This document shows, piece by piece, positions 37,335 through 50,332 of a stretch of DNA of 64,000 nucleotides. Position 1 is the stretch's first letter. Every line of letters begins with the position of its first letter. A program made the translations under genes and the position numbers. Origin of the DNA: Synchiropus splendidus (Eukaryota; Chordata; Actinopteri; Syngnathiformes; Callionymidae); NCBI RefSeq assembly GCF_027744825.2, contig NC_071350.1:1364001-1428000 (forward strand). Reading direction: 5' to 3'. The notes under the pieces are model-generated. The model worked only from the letters and a program-made list of their open reading frames with translations, was not told the DNA's origin and made no database searches.

Positions 37335-40181
37335 ATGTTTGGCATTCCAGAATCGCTAGAGCTAGATATAGTCGGGCTCTCCTCCACGCACAGCCTGGGC
37401 TCTGGAACCCAACTCCTTGAGAAAGGCTGGACCCTCTACTTTTCTGGAGTTGTCCGCGGGGAGAGGCGGCGGGCTGGCGTAGGCTTGCTCATAGCCCCGC
37501 AGCTCTGCAGCTTCGTGTTGGGGTTTACCCCGGTGAACGATTGGGTCGCGTCCCTACGCCTACGGGTTGGGGACAGGTGTCTCACAGCGGTTGCGGCTTA
37601 CGGGCCGAACAGCAGTGTAGACTACCCGGCTTTCTTGGAGTCACTGGGAGGGGTACTCGACAGTGCCCCAACCGGGGACTCCATTGTTCTACTGGGAGAC
37701 TTCAACGCCCACGTGGGCAATGACAGCAAGACCTGGAGGGGCGTGATTGGGAAGAACGGCCTACCCGATCTGAACCCGAGCGGTGTTCTATTACTGGACT
37801 TCTGTGCCACCCACAGTTTGTCCATAACGAACACCATGTTTGAGCACAAGGGTGTCCATAAGTGCTCATGGCACCAGGACACCCTTGGCCGGAGGTCTAT
37901 GATAGACTTTGTGATCGTGTCATCTGACCTTCGGCCACGTGTCTCGGACACTCGGGTGAAGAGAGGGGCAGAGCTGTCAACCGATCACCACCTGGTGGTG
38001 AGTGCGATCCGCTGGCAGGGGAGGAAGCCGGTCAGACCGGGCAGGCCCAAACGTATTGTGAGGGTCTGCTGGGAACGCCTGGCGGAACCCACTGTCAGTG
38101 GGGTCTTTAACTCGCACCTTCGGGAGAGTTTCTCCCAGATCCCGAGGGAGGTAGGTGACATGGAGTCTGAGTGGTCCATGTTCTCCTCCTCCATTGTCAG
38201 TGCGGCTGCACGCAGTTGTGGTCACAAGGTCTCCGGTGCCTGTCGCGGCGGCAATCCCCGAACCCGGTGGTGGACACCGAAAGTAAGGGATGCCGTCAGG
38301 CTGAAGAAGGAGTCCTATCGGGTCTTGATGGCCTGTGGGACTCCTGAGGCAGCTGACGTGTACCGGCAGGCCAGGCGTGCCGCTTCCCATGCAGTCTTGG
38401 AGGCAAAAACTCGGGTCTGGGAGGAGTTCGGAGAGGCCATGGAGGAGGACTATTGGTCGGCCTCGAAGAAGTTCTGGCAAACCGTCCGTCGACTCAGAAG
38501 GGGGAAGCAGTGCCTCACCAGTGCTGTTTACAGCGAGGGTGGGAGACTGCTGACCTCGACTGGTGATGTTGTCGGGCGGTGGAAAGAATACTTCGAGGGT
38601 CTCCTCAATCCCGTCGTCACGTCTTCCACTCAGGAAGCGGGGACTGAGGACTCGGATGGCTCTCTCATCACCCGGGCCGAAGTCACCGAGGTTGTTCGTA
38701 AGCTCCTCGGTGGTAGGGCCCCGGGAGTGGATGAGATCCGTCCGGAGTATCTGAAATCCCTGGATGTTGTAGGGCTGTCGTGGCTGACACGTCTCTGCAA
38801 CATCGCGTGGCAGTCGAGGACAGTGCCTCTGGATTGGCAGACCGGGGTGGTGGTCCCCCTGTTTAAGAAAGGGGACCGGAGGGTGTGTTCCAACTATAGG
38901 GGGATCACACTCCTCAGCCTCCCTGTAAAAGTCTATTCCAGGGTACTAGAGAGGAGACTTCGGCCAATAGTCGAACCTCTGATCCAGGAGGAACAGTGTG
39001 GTTTTCGTCCCGGTCGTGGAACACTGGACCAGCTCTATACCCTCCACCGGGTGCTCGAGGGTTCATGGGAGTTCGCCCAACCAGTCCACATGTGGTTTGT
39101 GGATTTGGAGAAGGCGTTCGACCGTGTCCCTCGCGATGTCCTGTGGGGGGTGCTCCGGGAATATGGGGTGCGGGACCCTCTGCTAGGGGCTGTCCGCTCC
39201 TTGTATGACCGGAGCAGGAGCATGGTTCGCATTGCCGGCAGGAAATCAGACCTGTTCCCGGTGCATGTTGGTCTCCGCCAGGGCTGCCCTTTGTCACCGG
39301 TTCTGTTCATCACTTTTATGGACAGAATTTCTAGGCGTAGCCAGGGGGCGGAGGGGATCCGGTTCGGGAACCACAGAATTTCATCTCTGCTATTTGCGGA
39401 CGATGTTGTTCTGCTGGCCTCATCGGACCGGGACCTTCAGCATGCGCTGGGTCGGTTTGCAGCCGAGTGTGAAGCGGCCGGGATGAGGATCAGCACCTCC
39501 AAGTCTGAGGCCATGGTTCTCGACCGGAACACGGTGGTTTGCTCTCTCCAGGTTGGTGGAGAGGTCTTGCCTCAAGTGGCGGAGTTTAAGTATCTCGGGG
39601 TCTTGTTCTCGAGTGAGGGAAAAAGGGAGCGTGAGATTGATAGACGGGTTGGTGCAGCGGCGGCAGTGATGCGGTCGCTGTATCGGACCGTCGTGGTGAA
39701 GAGAGAGCTGAGTCACAAGACGAAGCTCTCGATTTACCGATCGATCTACGTTCCCACCCTCACCTATGGTCACGAGCTTTGGGTAGTGACCGAAAGGATG
39801 AGATCGCGGATACAAGCGGCTGAGATGAGTTTCCTCCGCAGGGTGGCTGGGCGCACCCTTAGAGATAGGGTGAGGAGCTCGGTCATCCGGGAGGAGCTCG
39901 GGGTGGAGCCGCTGCTCCTCCACATCGAGAGGAACCAGCTGAGGTGGCTCGGGCATCTGATCCGGATGCCCCGTGGACGCCTCCCTGGGGAGGTGTTCCG
40001 GGCATGTCCTACCGGGAGGAGACCCCGGGGAAGACCCAGGACTCGCTGGAGAGATTATGTCTCCGGTCTGGCCTGGGAACGCCTCGGGATCCCCCGGGAG
40101 GAGCTGGAGGAGGTTTGTGCGGACCGGGAAGTTTGGGCTTCCTTGCTCCGAATGCTGCCTCCGCGACCCGACCCCGGATAA
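37335..40181 (+). CDS. LINE endonuclease-reverse transcriptase with a satellite-derived start
   Basis: The 948-codon frame encodes target-primed reverse transcription functions. The first seven residues (MFGIPES) are satellite sequence. LINE sequence follows in frame at about residue 8, lacking the N-terminal endonuclease Asn and Glu motifs. The remaining endonuclease motifs are [10 protein letters not shown] (about residue 119), [11 protein letters not shown] (about 189) and STDHHLVVS (about 215). The reverse transcriptase has motif [12 protein letters not shown] (Asp590), motif [11 protein letters not shown] (about 646) and motif C FADD (687-690). A conserved C-terminal region with [19 protein letters not shown] closes the protein before TAA at 40179-40181. 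There is no internal stop or frameshift, but the endonuclease is incomplete, so autonomous activity is unlikely. High GC and codon use set it apart from the satellite. Antisense and other-frame open stretches over it are shadows. Confidence 0.9.
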   Translation: MFGIPESLELDIVGLSSTHSLGSGTQLLEKGWTLYFSGVVRGERRRAGVGLLIAPQLCSFVLGFTPVNDWVASLRLRVGDRCLTAVAAYGPNSSVDYPAFLESLGGVLDSAPTGDSIVLLGDFNAHVGNDSKTWRGVIGKNGLPDLNPSGVLLLDFCATHSLSITNTMFEHKGVHKCSWHQDTLGRRSMIDFVIVSSDLRPRVSDTRVKRGAELSTDHHLVVSAIRWQGRKPVRPGRPKRIVRVCWERLAEPTVSGVFNSHLRESFSQIPREVGDMESEWSMFSSSIVSAAARSCGHKVSGACRGGNPRTRWWTPKVRDAVRLKKESYRVLMACGTPEAADVYRQARRAASHAVLEAKTRVWEEFGEAMEEDYWSASKKFWQTVRRLRRGKQCLTSAVYSEGGRLLTSTGDVVGRWKEYFEGLLNPVVTSSTQEAGTEDSDGSLITRAEVTEVVRKLLGGRAPGVDEIRPEYLKSLDVVGLSWLTRLCNIAWQSRTVPLDWQTGVVVPLFKKGDRRVCSNYRGITLLSLPVKVYSRVLERRLRPIVEPLIQEEQCGFRPGRGTLDQLYTLHRVLEGSWEFAQPVHMWFVDLEKAFDRVPRDVLWGVLREYGVRDPLLGAVRSLYDRSRSMVRIAGRKSDLFPVHVGLRQGCPLSPVLFITFMDRISRRSQGAEGIRFGNHRISSLLFADDVVLLASSDRDLQHALGRFAAECEAAGMRISTSKSEAMVLDRNTVVCSLQVGGEVLPQVAEFKYLGVLFSSEGKREREIDRRVGAAAAVMRSLYRTVVVKRELSHKTKLSIYRSIYVPTLTYGHELWVVTERMRSRIQAAEMSFLRRVAGRTLRDRVRSSVIREELGVEPLLLHIERNQLRWLGHLIRMPRGRLPGEVFRACPTGRRPRGRPRTRWRDYVSGLAWERLGIPREELEEVCADREVWASLLRMLPPRPDPG
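37341..37355. repeat. Left target-site duplication of the LINE
   Basis: GGCATTCCAGAATCG, satellite sequence, immediately precedes the first LINE base and is repeated exactly at 40212-40226. Confidence 0.92.
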
Positions 40182-40211
40182 GCGGCAGAAGAAGGTGAAG
40201 GTGAAGGTGAA
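37356..40211 (+). mobile_element. 5'-truncated RTE-clade (Rex3-like) LINE
   Basis: This 2856-bp GC-rich insertion interrupts an AT-rich satellite monomer. It is flanked by the 15-bp duplication GGCATTCCAGAATCG (37341-37355 and 40212-40226). It starts inside the apurinic-type endonuclease, runs through a complete reverse transcriptase, has a 3' untranslated region of about 30 bp and ends in a GAAGGT microsatellite. No RNase H and no CCHC knuckle follow the RT. An APE endonuclease plus RT, a very short 3' UTR and a simple-repeat tail are typical of RTE-clade elements such as Rex3 in fish. The clade is inferred, and another APE-type clade is not excluded. Confidence 0.9.
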
Positions 40212-40213
40212 GG
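40191..40213 (+). repeat. GAAGGT microsatellite tail of the LINE
   Basis: Nearly four tandem copies of GAAGGT end the element 10 bp after the stop codon. Short tandem tails instead of poly(A) are characteristic of RTE-type elements and mark the 3' end used for priming. Confidence 0.85.
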
Positions 40214-40226
40214 CATTCCAGAATCG
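40212..40226. repeat. Right target-site duplication of the LINE
   Basis: An exact copy of 37341-37355 follows the microsatellite tail, after which the satellite continues with ACCTTATCTCTGGC. The first one or two G bases could also belong to the tail. Confidence 0.92.
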
Positions 40227-40960
40227 ACCTTATCTCTGGCTGAAAACGCGTTTTCTGCATTGTGCCATAACTTTGCAGGGAAGCTTCAGAACATGAAATT
40301 TTTACCTCCCACTATAGTAGAAAGGGTCTTTCTAGTAATTGCACATCAAATGTAAGCTGTCTGAAGTGTTTTTCCAAAGTTATCAACATTTTTATGTTTG
40401 GCGTTCCGGAACCCACCTTATCTCAGTCTGTAAGCGCGTTTTCTGCATTATGCAATACCTTTGGAGGAAAGCTTCAGAACATGAAATTTTCACCTGCCAC
40501 TGTAGCAGAAAGGGTCTTTCTCCTACTTGCACATCAAATCTAAGCTGTCTGAAGTGTTTTTCGAAAGTTTTCAACATTTTTATATTTGGCGTTCCTGAAT
40601 CGACCTTATCTCAGGCTGAAAACGTGTTTTCTGCATTGTGCCATAACTTTGCAGGGAAGCTTCAGAACATGGAATTTTGACCTCCCAATATAGCAGAAAG
40701 GGTCTATCTAGTAGTTGCACATCAAATCTCAGCTGTCTGATGTGTTTTTCCAAAGTTATCAACATTTTTATGGTTGTCCTTCCGGAATCCACCTTATCTC
40801 AGGCTGAAAACGCGTTTTACGCATTGTGCCATAACTTTGCAGGGAAGCTTCAGAACATGAAATTTTCACCTCCCACAATAGCCGAAAGGGTCTTTCTAGT
40901 AGTTGCACAACAAATATAAGCTGTCTGAAGTGTTTTTCGAAAGTTATCAACATTTTTATG
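40227..40960. repeat. Block right of the LINE, repeated at about +21033
   Basis: About four monomers correspond to 61260-61990. Shared markers are CAGTCTGTAAGCGCG with TTATGCAATACC, GACCTCCCAATATAGC with GGTCTATCTAG, and TTTTATGGTTGTC. The first marker monomer also occurs near 60.3 kb. Confidence 0.75.
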
Positions 40961-42809
40961 TTTGGCGTTCCGGAATCGACCTTATCTCTGGCTGAAAACG
41001 CGTTTTACGCATTGTGCCATAACTTTGCAGGGAAGCTTCAAAACAGCGAATTTTCAACTCCCACTATAGCAGAAGGGGTCTTTCTAGTAGTTGCACATCA
41101 AATCTAAGCTGTCTGAAGTGTTTTTCCAAAGTTATCAACATTTTTATGTTTGGCGTTCCGGAACCCACCTTATCTCAGGCTGTAAACGCGTTTTCTGCAT
41201 TGTGCCATAACTTTGGAGGGAAGCCTCAGAACATGAAATTTTTACCTGCCACTATAGCAGAAAGGGTTCTTCTAGTCGATGCACATCAAATCTAACCTGT
41301 CTGAAGTGTTTTTCCAAAGTCATCAACATTCTTATGTTTGGCGTTCCGGAATCAACCTTATCTCAGGCTGAAAACGCGTTTTCTGCATTGTGCCATCACT
41401 GTGCAGGAATGCTGCAGAATATGAAATTTTCACCTCTCACTATAACAGACAGGGTCTTTCTAGTAGTTGCACATCAAATCTAAGCTGTCTGAAGTGTTTT
41501 TCCAGAGTTATCAACATTTTTATGTTTGGCGTTCCGGAACCCACCTTTTCTCAGGCTGAAAACGCGTTTTCTGCATTGTGCCATAACTTTGCAGGGAAGC
41601 TTCAGAACATGAAATTTTAACCTCCCACAATAGCATAAAGGGTCTTTCTAATAGTTGCACGTCAAATCTAATCTGTCTGAAGTGTTTTTCGAAAGTTATC
41701 AACATTTTTATGTTTGGCGTTCCGGAACCCACCTTATCTCAGGCTGAAAATGCGTTTTCTGCATTGTGCCATAACTTTGCAGGGAAGCTTCAGAACATGA
41801 AATTTTCACATCCCACTATAGCAGAAAGGGTTTTTCTAGTAGTTGCACATCAGATCTAAGCTGTCTGAAGTGTATTTCCAAAGTTATCAACACTTTTATG
41901 TTTGGCGTTCCGGAATAGACCTTATCTCAGGATGAAAACGCGTTTTCTGCATTGTGCCATAACTTTGCTGGGGAGCTTCAGAACATGAAATTTTAACCTC
42001 CCACTGTAGCAGAAAGGGTCTTTCTAGTAGTTGCACATCAAATCTAAGCTGTCTGAAGTGTTTGTCCAAAGTTATCAACATTTTTATGTTTGGCGTTCCG
42101 GAATCGACCTTATCTCTGGCTGAAAACGCGTTTTACGCATTGTGCCATAACTTTGGAGGGAAGCTTCAGAACATCGAATTTTCACCACCCACTATATCAG
42201 AAAGGGTCTTTCTAATAGTTGGACATCAAATCTAAGCAGTCTGAGGTGTTTTCCCGAAGTTATCAACATTTTTATGTTTGCCGTACCGGAATCGACCTTA
42301 TCTCAGGCTGAAAACGCGTTTTCTGCATTGTGCCATAACTTTGCAGGGAAGCTTCAGAACATGAAATTTTAATCTTGCGCTAGAGCAGAAAAGGTCTTTC
42401 TAGTAGTTGTATATCAAATCTAAGCTGTCTGAAGTGTTTTTCCAAAGTTATCAACATTTTAATGTTTAACGTGCCGGAACCCACCTTATCTCAGGCTGAA
42501 AACGCGTTTTCTACATTGTGCCATAACTTTGCCGGGAAGCTACAGAACATGAAATTTTAACCTCCCACAATAGCATAAAGGGTCTTTCTAGTAGTTGCAC
42601 ATCAAATCTAAGCTGTCTGAATAGTTTTTCCAAAGTTATCAACATTTTTATGTTTGGCGTTCCGGAATCGACCTTATCTCAGGCTGAAAACGCGTTTTCG
42701 GAATTGTGCCATATCTTTGCCGGGAAGCTTCGGAACATGAAATTTTCAATCCCACTATAGCAGAAAGGGTCTTTCTAGTAGTTGCACATCAAATCTAAGC
42801 TGTCTGAAG

Positions 42810-43110
42810 TGTTTTTCCAGTATTATCAACATTTTTATGTTTGGCGTTCCGGAATCAACCTTATCTCAGGCTCTAAACGCTTTTTTTGCATTGTGCCATA
42901 ACTTTGGAGGGAAGCTTCAGAACTTGAAATTTTAACCTCCCACTGTAGCAGAAAGGGTCATTCTAGTAGTTGCACATCAAATCTAAGCTGTCTGTAGTGT
43001 TTTTCGAAAGATATCAACATTTTTATGTTTGGCGTTCCGGATCGCACCTTATTGAAAACGCCTTTTCTGCATTGTGCCATAACTTTGCCGGGAAGCTTCA
43101 GAACATGAAA
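42810..43110. repeat. Marker pair: GGCTCTAAACGC monomer plus shortened monomer
   Basis: The first unit carries GGCTCTAAACGC, a T-run, TTTGGAGGG and CAGAACTTG. The second has lost about 8 bp, giving CCTTATTGAAAACGCC. The same pair occurs at about 35.44-35.74, 36.37-36.67 and 62.91-63.21 kb, and a related shortened unit near 53.38 kb. Confidence 0.75.
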
Positions 43111-43549
43111 TTTTCACCTCCCACGATAGCAGAAAGGGTCTTTCTATTAGTTGCACATCAAATCTAAGGTGTATGAAGTGTTTTTCCAAAGTTATCATAT
43201 TTTTATGTTTGGCGTTCTGGAATTGACCTTGTCTCTTGCTGAAAACGCGTTTTCTGCATTGTGCCATAACTTTGCAGGGAAGTTTCAGAACATGAAATTT
43301 ACACCTCCCACTATAGCCGAAATGTTCTTTCTAGTAGTTGCACATCAAATCTCAGCTGTCTGAAGTATTTTTCGAAAGTTATCAACATTTTTATGTTTGG
43401 CATTCCGGAATCAACCTTATCTCAGGCTGAAAACGCGTTTTCTGCATTGTGCCATAACTTTGCAGGGAATCTTCAGAACATAAAATTTTTATATCCCACT
43501 ATAGCAGAAAGGGTCTTTCTCCTACTTGCACATCAAATCTAAGCTGTCT

Positions 43550-46500
43550 GAAGTGTTTTTCCAAAGTTATCAACTTTTTTATGTTTGGCGTTCGGGAACC
43601 CACCTTATCTCAGGATGTAAACGCGTTTTCTGCATTGTGCCATAACTTTGGAGGGAAGCTTCAGAACATGAAATTTTAACGTGCCACTATAGCAGAAAGG
43701 GTTCTTCTAGTAGTTGCACATCAAATCTAAGCTGTCTGAAGTGTTTTTCCAAAGTCATCAACATTTTTATGTTTGGCGTTCCGGAACCCACCTTTTCTCA
43801 GGCTGAAAACGCGTTTTCTGCGTTGTGCCATAACTTTGCTGGGAAGCTTCAGAACATGAAATTTTAACCTCCCACTATAGTAGAAAGGGTCTTTCTAGTA
43901 ATTGCACATCAAATGTAAGCTGTCTGAAGTGTTTTTCCAGAGTTATCAACATTCCTATGTTTGGCGTTCCGGAATCAACCTTATCTCAGGCTGAAAACGC
44001 ATTTTCTGCATTGTGCCATCACTTTGCAGGAAAGCTGCAGAATATGAAATTTTCACGTCCCACTATAGCAGAAAGGATCTTTCTAGTAGTTGCATTTCAA
44101 ATCTAAGATGTCTGAAGTGTTTTTCGAAAGTTATCAACATTTTTATATTTGGCGTTCCGGAACGCACCTTATCTCAAGCTGAAAACGCGTTTTCTGCATT
44201 GTGCCATAACTTTGCAGGAAAGCTTCAGAACATGAAATTTTAACCTCCCACTATAGCAGAAAGGGTCCTTCTAGTAGTTGCACATCAAATGTAAGATGTC
44301 TGAAGTGTTTTCACAAAGTTATCAACATTTTTATGTTTGGCGTTCCGGAATCGACCTTATGTCAGGCAGAAAACGCTTTTTACGCTTTGAGCCATAACTT
44401 TGCAGGGAAGCTTCGGAAAATGAAATTTTCACCTCCCACTATAGCAGAAAGGGTTTTTCTAGTAGTTGCACGTCAAATCTAAGCTGTCTGAAGTGTTTTT
44501 CCAAAGTTATCAACATTTTTATGTTTGGCGTTCCGGAATCAACCTTATCTCAGGCTGAAAACGCATTTTCTGCATTGTGCCATAACTTTGCAAGGAAGAT
44601 TCAGAACATGAAATTTTCACCTCCCACTATAGCAGAAAGGGTCTTTCTTGTATTTGCACATCTAATCTAAGCTGTCTGAAGTGTTTTTCGAAAGTTATCA
44701 ACATTTTTATGTTTGGCGTTCCAGAATCCACCTTATCTGAAGCTGAAAACACGTTTTCTGCAATGTGCCATAACTTTGCAGGGAAGCTTCAGAACATGAA
44801 ATGTTCACCTCCCTCTATTGCAGAAAGGGTCTTTCTAGTAGGTGCACATCAAATCTAAGCTGTCTGAAGTGTTTTTCGAAAGTTATCAACATTTTTATGT
44901 TTGGCGTTCCGGAATCCACCTTATCTGAAGCTGAAAACGCGTTTTCTGCAATGTGCCATAACTTTGCAGGGAAGCTTCAGAACATGAAATGTTCACCTCC
45001 CACTATAGCAGAAAGGGTCTTTCTAGTAGGTGCACATCAAATCTAAGCTGTCTGAAGTGTTTTTCCAAAGTTATCAACATTTTTATGTTTGGCGTTCCGG
45101 AACCCACCTTATCTCAGGCTGAAAACGCGTTTTCGGCATTGTGCCTTAACTTTGCAGGGAAGCTTCAGAACATGAAATTTTCACGTCCCACTATTGCAGA
45201 AAGGGTCTTTCTAGTAGTTGCACATCAAATCTAAGCTGTCTGAAGTGTTTTTCGAAAGTTATCAACATTTTTATGTTTGGCGTTCCGGAATCGACCTTAT
45301 CTCAGGATGAAAAATCGTTTTCTGCATTGTCCCATAACTTTGCAGGGAAGATTCAGAACATGAAATTTTCACGTCCCACTATATCAGAAAGGATCTTTCT
45401 AGTATTTGCACATCAAATCTAAGCTGTCTTATGTGTTTTTCGAAAGTTATCAACATTTTTATGTTTGGCGTTCCGGAACCCACCTTATCTCAAGCTGAAA
45501 ACGCGTTTTCTGCATTGTGCCATAACTTCGCAGGGAAGCTTCAGAACATGAAATTTTCACGTTCCACTATAGCAGAAAGGGTCTTTCTAGTAGTTGCACA
45601 TCAAATCTAAGCTGTCTGAAGTGTTTTTCGAAAGTTCTCATCATTTTTATGTTTGGCGTTCCGGAACCCACCTTATCTCAAGCTGAAAACGCGTTTTCTG
45701 CATTGTGCCATAACTTTGCAGGGAGGCTTCAGAACATGAAATGTTCACCTCCCACTATAACAGAAAGGGTCTTTCTAGTAGTTGCACATCAAATCTAAGA
45801 TGTCTGAAGTGTTTTCCGAAAGTTATCAACATTTTTATGTTTGGCGTTCCGGTATCGACCTTATCTCCGGCTGAAAACGCGTTTTACGCATTGTGCCATA
45901 ACTTTGCAGGGAAGCTTCAGAAAATGAAATTTTCACCTCCCACTATTGCAGAAAGGGTCTTTCTATTAGTTGCACATCAAATCTAAGCTGTCTGAAGTGT
46001 TTTTCGAAAGTTATCAACATTTTTATGTTTGGCGTTCCGGAATCGACCTTCTCTCAAGATGAAAAATCGTTTTCTGCATTGTGCCATAACTTCGCAGGGA
46101 AGCTTCAGAACATGAAATTTTCACGTCCCACTATAGCAGAAAGGTTCTGTCTAGTAGTTGCACATCAAATCTAAGCTGTCTGAAGTGTTTTTCGAAAGTT
46201 ATCAACATTTTTATGTTTGGCGTTGCGGAACCCACCTTATCTCAAGCTGAAAACGCGTTTTCTGCATTGTGTCATAACTTTGCAGGGAGGCTTCAGAACA
46301 TGAAATGTTCACCTCCCACTATAGCAGAAAGGGTCTTTCTAGTAGTTGCACATCAAATCTAAGATGTCTGAAGTGTTTTCCGAAAGTTATCAACATTTTT
46401 ATGTTTGGCGTTCCGGTATCGACCTTATCTCTGGCTGAAAACGCGTTTTACGCATTGTGCCATAACTTTGCAGCAAAGCTTCAGAACATGAAATTTTCAC

Positions 46501-49500
46501 CTCCCACTATAGCAGAAAGGGTCTTTCTCGTAGTTGCACATGAAATCGAAGCTGTCTGAAGTGTTTATCCAAAGTTATCAACATTTTTATGTTTGGCGTT
46601 CCGGAATCGACCTTATGTGAGGCTGAAAACGCGTTTTCTGCATTGTGCCATAACTTTACAGGGAAGCTTCAGAAAATGAAATTTTCACCTCCCACTATTG
46701 CAGAAAGGGTCTTTCTAGTAGTTGCACATCAAATCTAAGCTGTCTGAAGTGTTTTTCCAAAGTTATCAACATTTTTATGTTTGGCGTTCCGGAACCCACC
46801 TTATCTCAGGCTGAAAACGCGTTTTCGGCATTGTGCCATAACTTTGCAGGGAAGCATCAGAACATGAAATTTTCACGTCCCACTATAGCAGAAAGGGTAT
46901 TTCCAGTAGTTGCACATTAAATCTAAGCTGTCTGAAGTGGTTTTCCAAAGTTATCAACATTTTTATGTTTGGCGTTCCGGAATCGACCTTATCTGAGGAT
47001 GAAAAATCGTTTTCTGCATTGTCCCATAACTTTGCAGGGAAGATTCTGAACATGAAATTTTCACGTCCCACTATAGCAGAAAGGGTCTTTCTAGTATTTG
47101 CACATCAAATCTAAGCTGTCTGAAGTGTTTTTCCAAAGTTATCAACATTTTTATGTTTGGCGTTCCGGAATCAACCTTATCTCAGGCTGAAAACGCATTT
47201 TCTGCATTGTGCCATAACTTTGCAAGGAAGATTCAGAACATGAAATTTTCACCTCCCACTATAGCAGAAAGGGTCTTTCTCGTAGTTGCACATCTAATCT
47301 AAGCTGTCTGAAGTGTTTTTCGAAAGTTATCAACATTTTTATGTTTGGCGTTCCGGAATCCACCTTATCTGAAGCTGAAAACGCGTTTTCTGCAATGTGC
47401 CATAACTTTGCAGGGAAGCTTCAGAACATGAAATGTTCACCTCCCACTATTGCAGAAAGGGTCTTTCTAGTAGGTGCACATCAAATCTAAGCTGTCTGAA
47501 GTGTTTTTCCAAAGTTATCAACATTTTTATGTTTGGCGTTCCGGAACCCACCTTATCTCAGGCTGAAAACGTGTTTCCTGCATTGTGGCATAACTTTGCA
47601 GTTAAGCTTCAGAACATGAAATTTTCAAGTCCCACTATAGCAGAAAGGGTCTTTCTAATAGTTGCACATCAAATCTAAGCTGTCTGAAGTGTTTTTCGAA
47701 AGTTATCAACATTTTTATGTTTGGCGTTCCGGAATCGACCTTATCTCAAGATGAAAAATCGTTTTCTGCATTGTGCCATAACTTCGCAGGGAAGCTTCAG
47801 AACATGAAATTTTCACGTCCCACTATAGCAGAAAGGTTCTGTCTAGTAGTTGCACATCAAATCTAAGCTGTCTGAAGTGTTTTTCGAAAGTTATCAACAT
47901 TTTTATGTTTGGCGTTGCGGAACCCACCTTATCTCAAGCTGAAAACGCGTTTTCTGCATTGTGCCATAACTTTGCAGGGAGGCTTCAGAACATGAAATGT
48001 TCACCTCCCACTATAGCAGAAAGGGTCTTTCTAGTAGTTGCACATCAAATCTAAGATGTCTGAAGTGTTTTCCGAAAGTTATCAACATTTTTATGTTTGG
48101 CGTTCCGGTATCGACCTTATCTCTGGCTGAAAACGCGTTTTACGCATTGTGCCATAACTTTGCAGCAAAGCTTCAGAACATGAAATTTTCACCTCCCACT
48201 ATAGCAGAAAGGGTCTTCCTCGTAGTTGCACATCAAATCTAAGCTGTCTGAAGTGTTTTTCGAAAGTTTTCAACATTTTTATGTTTGGTGTTCCTGAATC
48301 GACCTTATCTCAGGCTGAAAACGTGTTTTCTGCATTGTGCCATAACTTTGCAGGGAAGCTTCACATCATGAAATGTTCATTTCCCACTATAGCAGAAAGG
48401 GTCTTTCTCGTAGTTGCACATGAAATCAAAGCTGTCTGAAGTGTTTATCCAAAGTTATCAACATTTTTATGTTTGGCGTTCCGGAATCGACCTTATGTGA
48501 GGCTGAAAACGCGTTTTCTGCATTGTGCCATAACTTTACAGGGAAGCTTCAGAACAAAAATTTTTCACCTCCCACTATAATAGAAAGGGTCTTTCTAGTA
48601 GTTGCACATCAAATCTAAGCTGTCTGCAGTGTTTGTCCAAAGTTATCAACATTTTTATGTTTGGCGTTCCGGAATCAACCTTATCTCAGGCTGAAAACGC
48701 GTTTTACGCATTGTGCCATAACTTTGCAGGGAAGCTTCAGAACATGAAATTTTAACGTCCCACTATAGCAGATAGGGTCTTTCTCGTAGTTGCACATCAA
48801 ATCTAAGCTGTCTGAAGTGTTTTTCCAAAGTTATCAACATTTTTATGTTTGGTGTTCCTGAATCGACCTTATCTCATGCTGAAAACGCGTTTTCTGCATT
48901 GTGCCATAACTTTACAGGGAAGCTTCAGATCATGAAATGTTCATTTCCCACTATTGCAGAAAGGGTCTTTCTAGTAGTTGCACATCAAATCTAAGCTGTC
49001 TGAAGTGTTTTTCGAAAGTTATCAACATTTTTATGTTTGGCATTCCGGAATCGACCTTATGTGATGCAGAAAACGAGTTTTCAGCATTGTGCCATAACTT
49101 TGCAGGAAAGCTTCAGAACATGAAATTTTCACCTCCCACTATAGCAGAAAGGGTCTTTCTCGTAGGTGGACATCAAATCTAAGCTGTCTGAAGTGTTTTT
49201 CGAAAGTTATCAACACTTTTATGTTTGGCGTTGCGAAACCCACCTTATCTCAGGCTGAAAAGCGTTTTTGTGCATTGTGCCATAACTTTTCAGGGAAGCC
49301 TCAGAACATGAAATTTTAACCTCCCACGATAGCAGAAAGGGTCTTTCTAGTAGTTGCACATCAAATCGAAGCTGTTTGAATTGTTTTACCAAAGTTATCA
49401 ACACTTTTATGTTTTGTTTTCCGGAATCAACCTTATCTCAGGCTGAAAACGCGTTTTACGCATTGTGCCATAACTTCGCAGGAAAGCTTCAGAACATGAA

Positions 49501-49745
49501 ATTTTCAACTCCCACTATAGCAGAAAGGGTTTTTATAGTAGTTGCTCATCAAATGTAAGCTGTCTGAAGTGTTTTTCCAAAGTTATCAACATTTTTGTCT
49601 TGGCGTTCGGGAACCCACCTTATCTCAGGCTGAACACTCGTTTTTTGCATTGTGCCATAACTTTGCAGTGAAGCTTCAGAACATGAAATTTTCACCTCCC
49701 TCTAAAGCAGAAAGGGTCTTTCTAGTAGTTGCACATCAAATCTAA
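43550..49745. repeat. Long mosaic block, first copy
   Basis: The left part (43550-44236) matches 54628-55314 at +11078. The next part (44236-44850) matches 56254-56868 at +12018, 940 bp or exactly five monomers further. The right part (about 47.1-49.745 kb) matches about 56.49-58.944 kb at +9386 and then +9199, a difference of about one monomer. The stretch 44.85-47.1 kb is absent from the partner, but parts of it (46.66-47.24 kb) reappear at 52.48-53.08 kb. Confidence 0.65.
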
Positions 49746-50332
49746 GCTGTCTGAAGTGTTGTTCCAAAGTTATCAACATTTTTACGTTTGGCGTTCCGGA
49801 ACCCACCTTATCTCAGGCTGAAAACGCGTTTTCTGCATTGTTCCTTAACTTTGCAGAGAAGCTTCAGAACATGAAATTTTCAACTCCCACTATAACAGAC
49901 AGGGTCTTTCGAGTAGTTGCACATTAAATATAAGTTGTCTGAAGTGTTTCTCGAAAGCTATAAACATTTTTATGTTTGGCGTTCCGGAAACGACCTTATC
50001 TCGGGCTGAAAACGCGTTTTCTGCATTGTGCCATAACTTTGCAGGGAAGCTTCAGAACATGAAATTTTCACCTCCCACTATAGCAGAAAGGGTCTTTCTA
50101 GTCGTTGTACATCAAATCTAAGCTGTCTGAAGTGTTTTTCCAAAGTTATCAACATTTTTACGTTTGGCGCTCCGGAACCCACATTACCTCTGGCTGAAAA
50201 CGCGTTTTCTGCATTGTCCCATAACCTTGCAGGGAAGCTTCAGAACATGATATTTTCACCTCCCACTATACCAGAAAGGGTCTTTCTAGTAGTTGCACAT
50301 CAAATCTAAGCTGTCTGCAGTGTTTTTCCAAA

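Larger units (their letters stand above)
6910..37355. repeat. 188-bp satellite array, left part (about 162 monomers)
   Basis: The segment consists wholly of head-to-tail monomers with a 188-bp period, all in one orientation. A close-to-consensus monomer starts GTTATCAACATTTTTATG and contains TTCCGGAA, GAAAACGCGTTTTC, GGGAAGCTTCAG (HindIII), CCCACTATAGCAGAAAGG and GCACATCAAATCTAAGC. Diagnostic alternatives recur at fixed positions: ATCGACC/ACCCACC/ATCAACC, TTTTCTGC/TTTTACGC, CCAAAG/CGAAAG and TTCACCTCCC/TTCACGTCCC/TTCAACTCCC/TTAACCTCCC. The array starts in mid-monomer next to the BEL element. Open frames of 60-113 codons recur on both strands but shift frame at each monomer (188 is not divisible by 3) and hold no domain. 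No host gene, RNA gene or other insertion is visible here. Confidence 0.97.

Noticed and set aside
37622..40296. Several antisense and alternative-frame open stretches (60-178 codons) over the LINE
   Set aside because: They overlap the long sense frame with complete RT motifs and arise from its high GC content.
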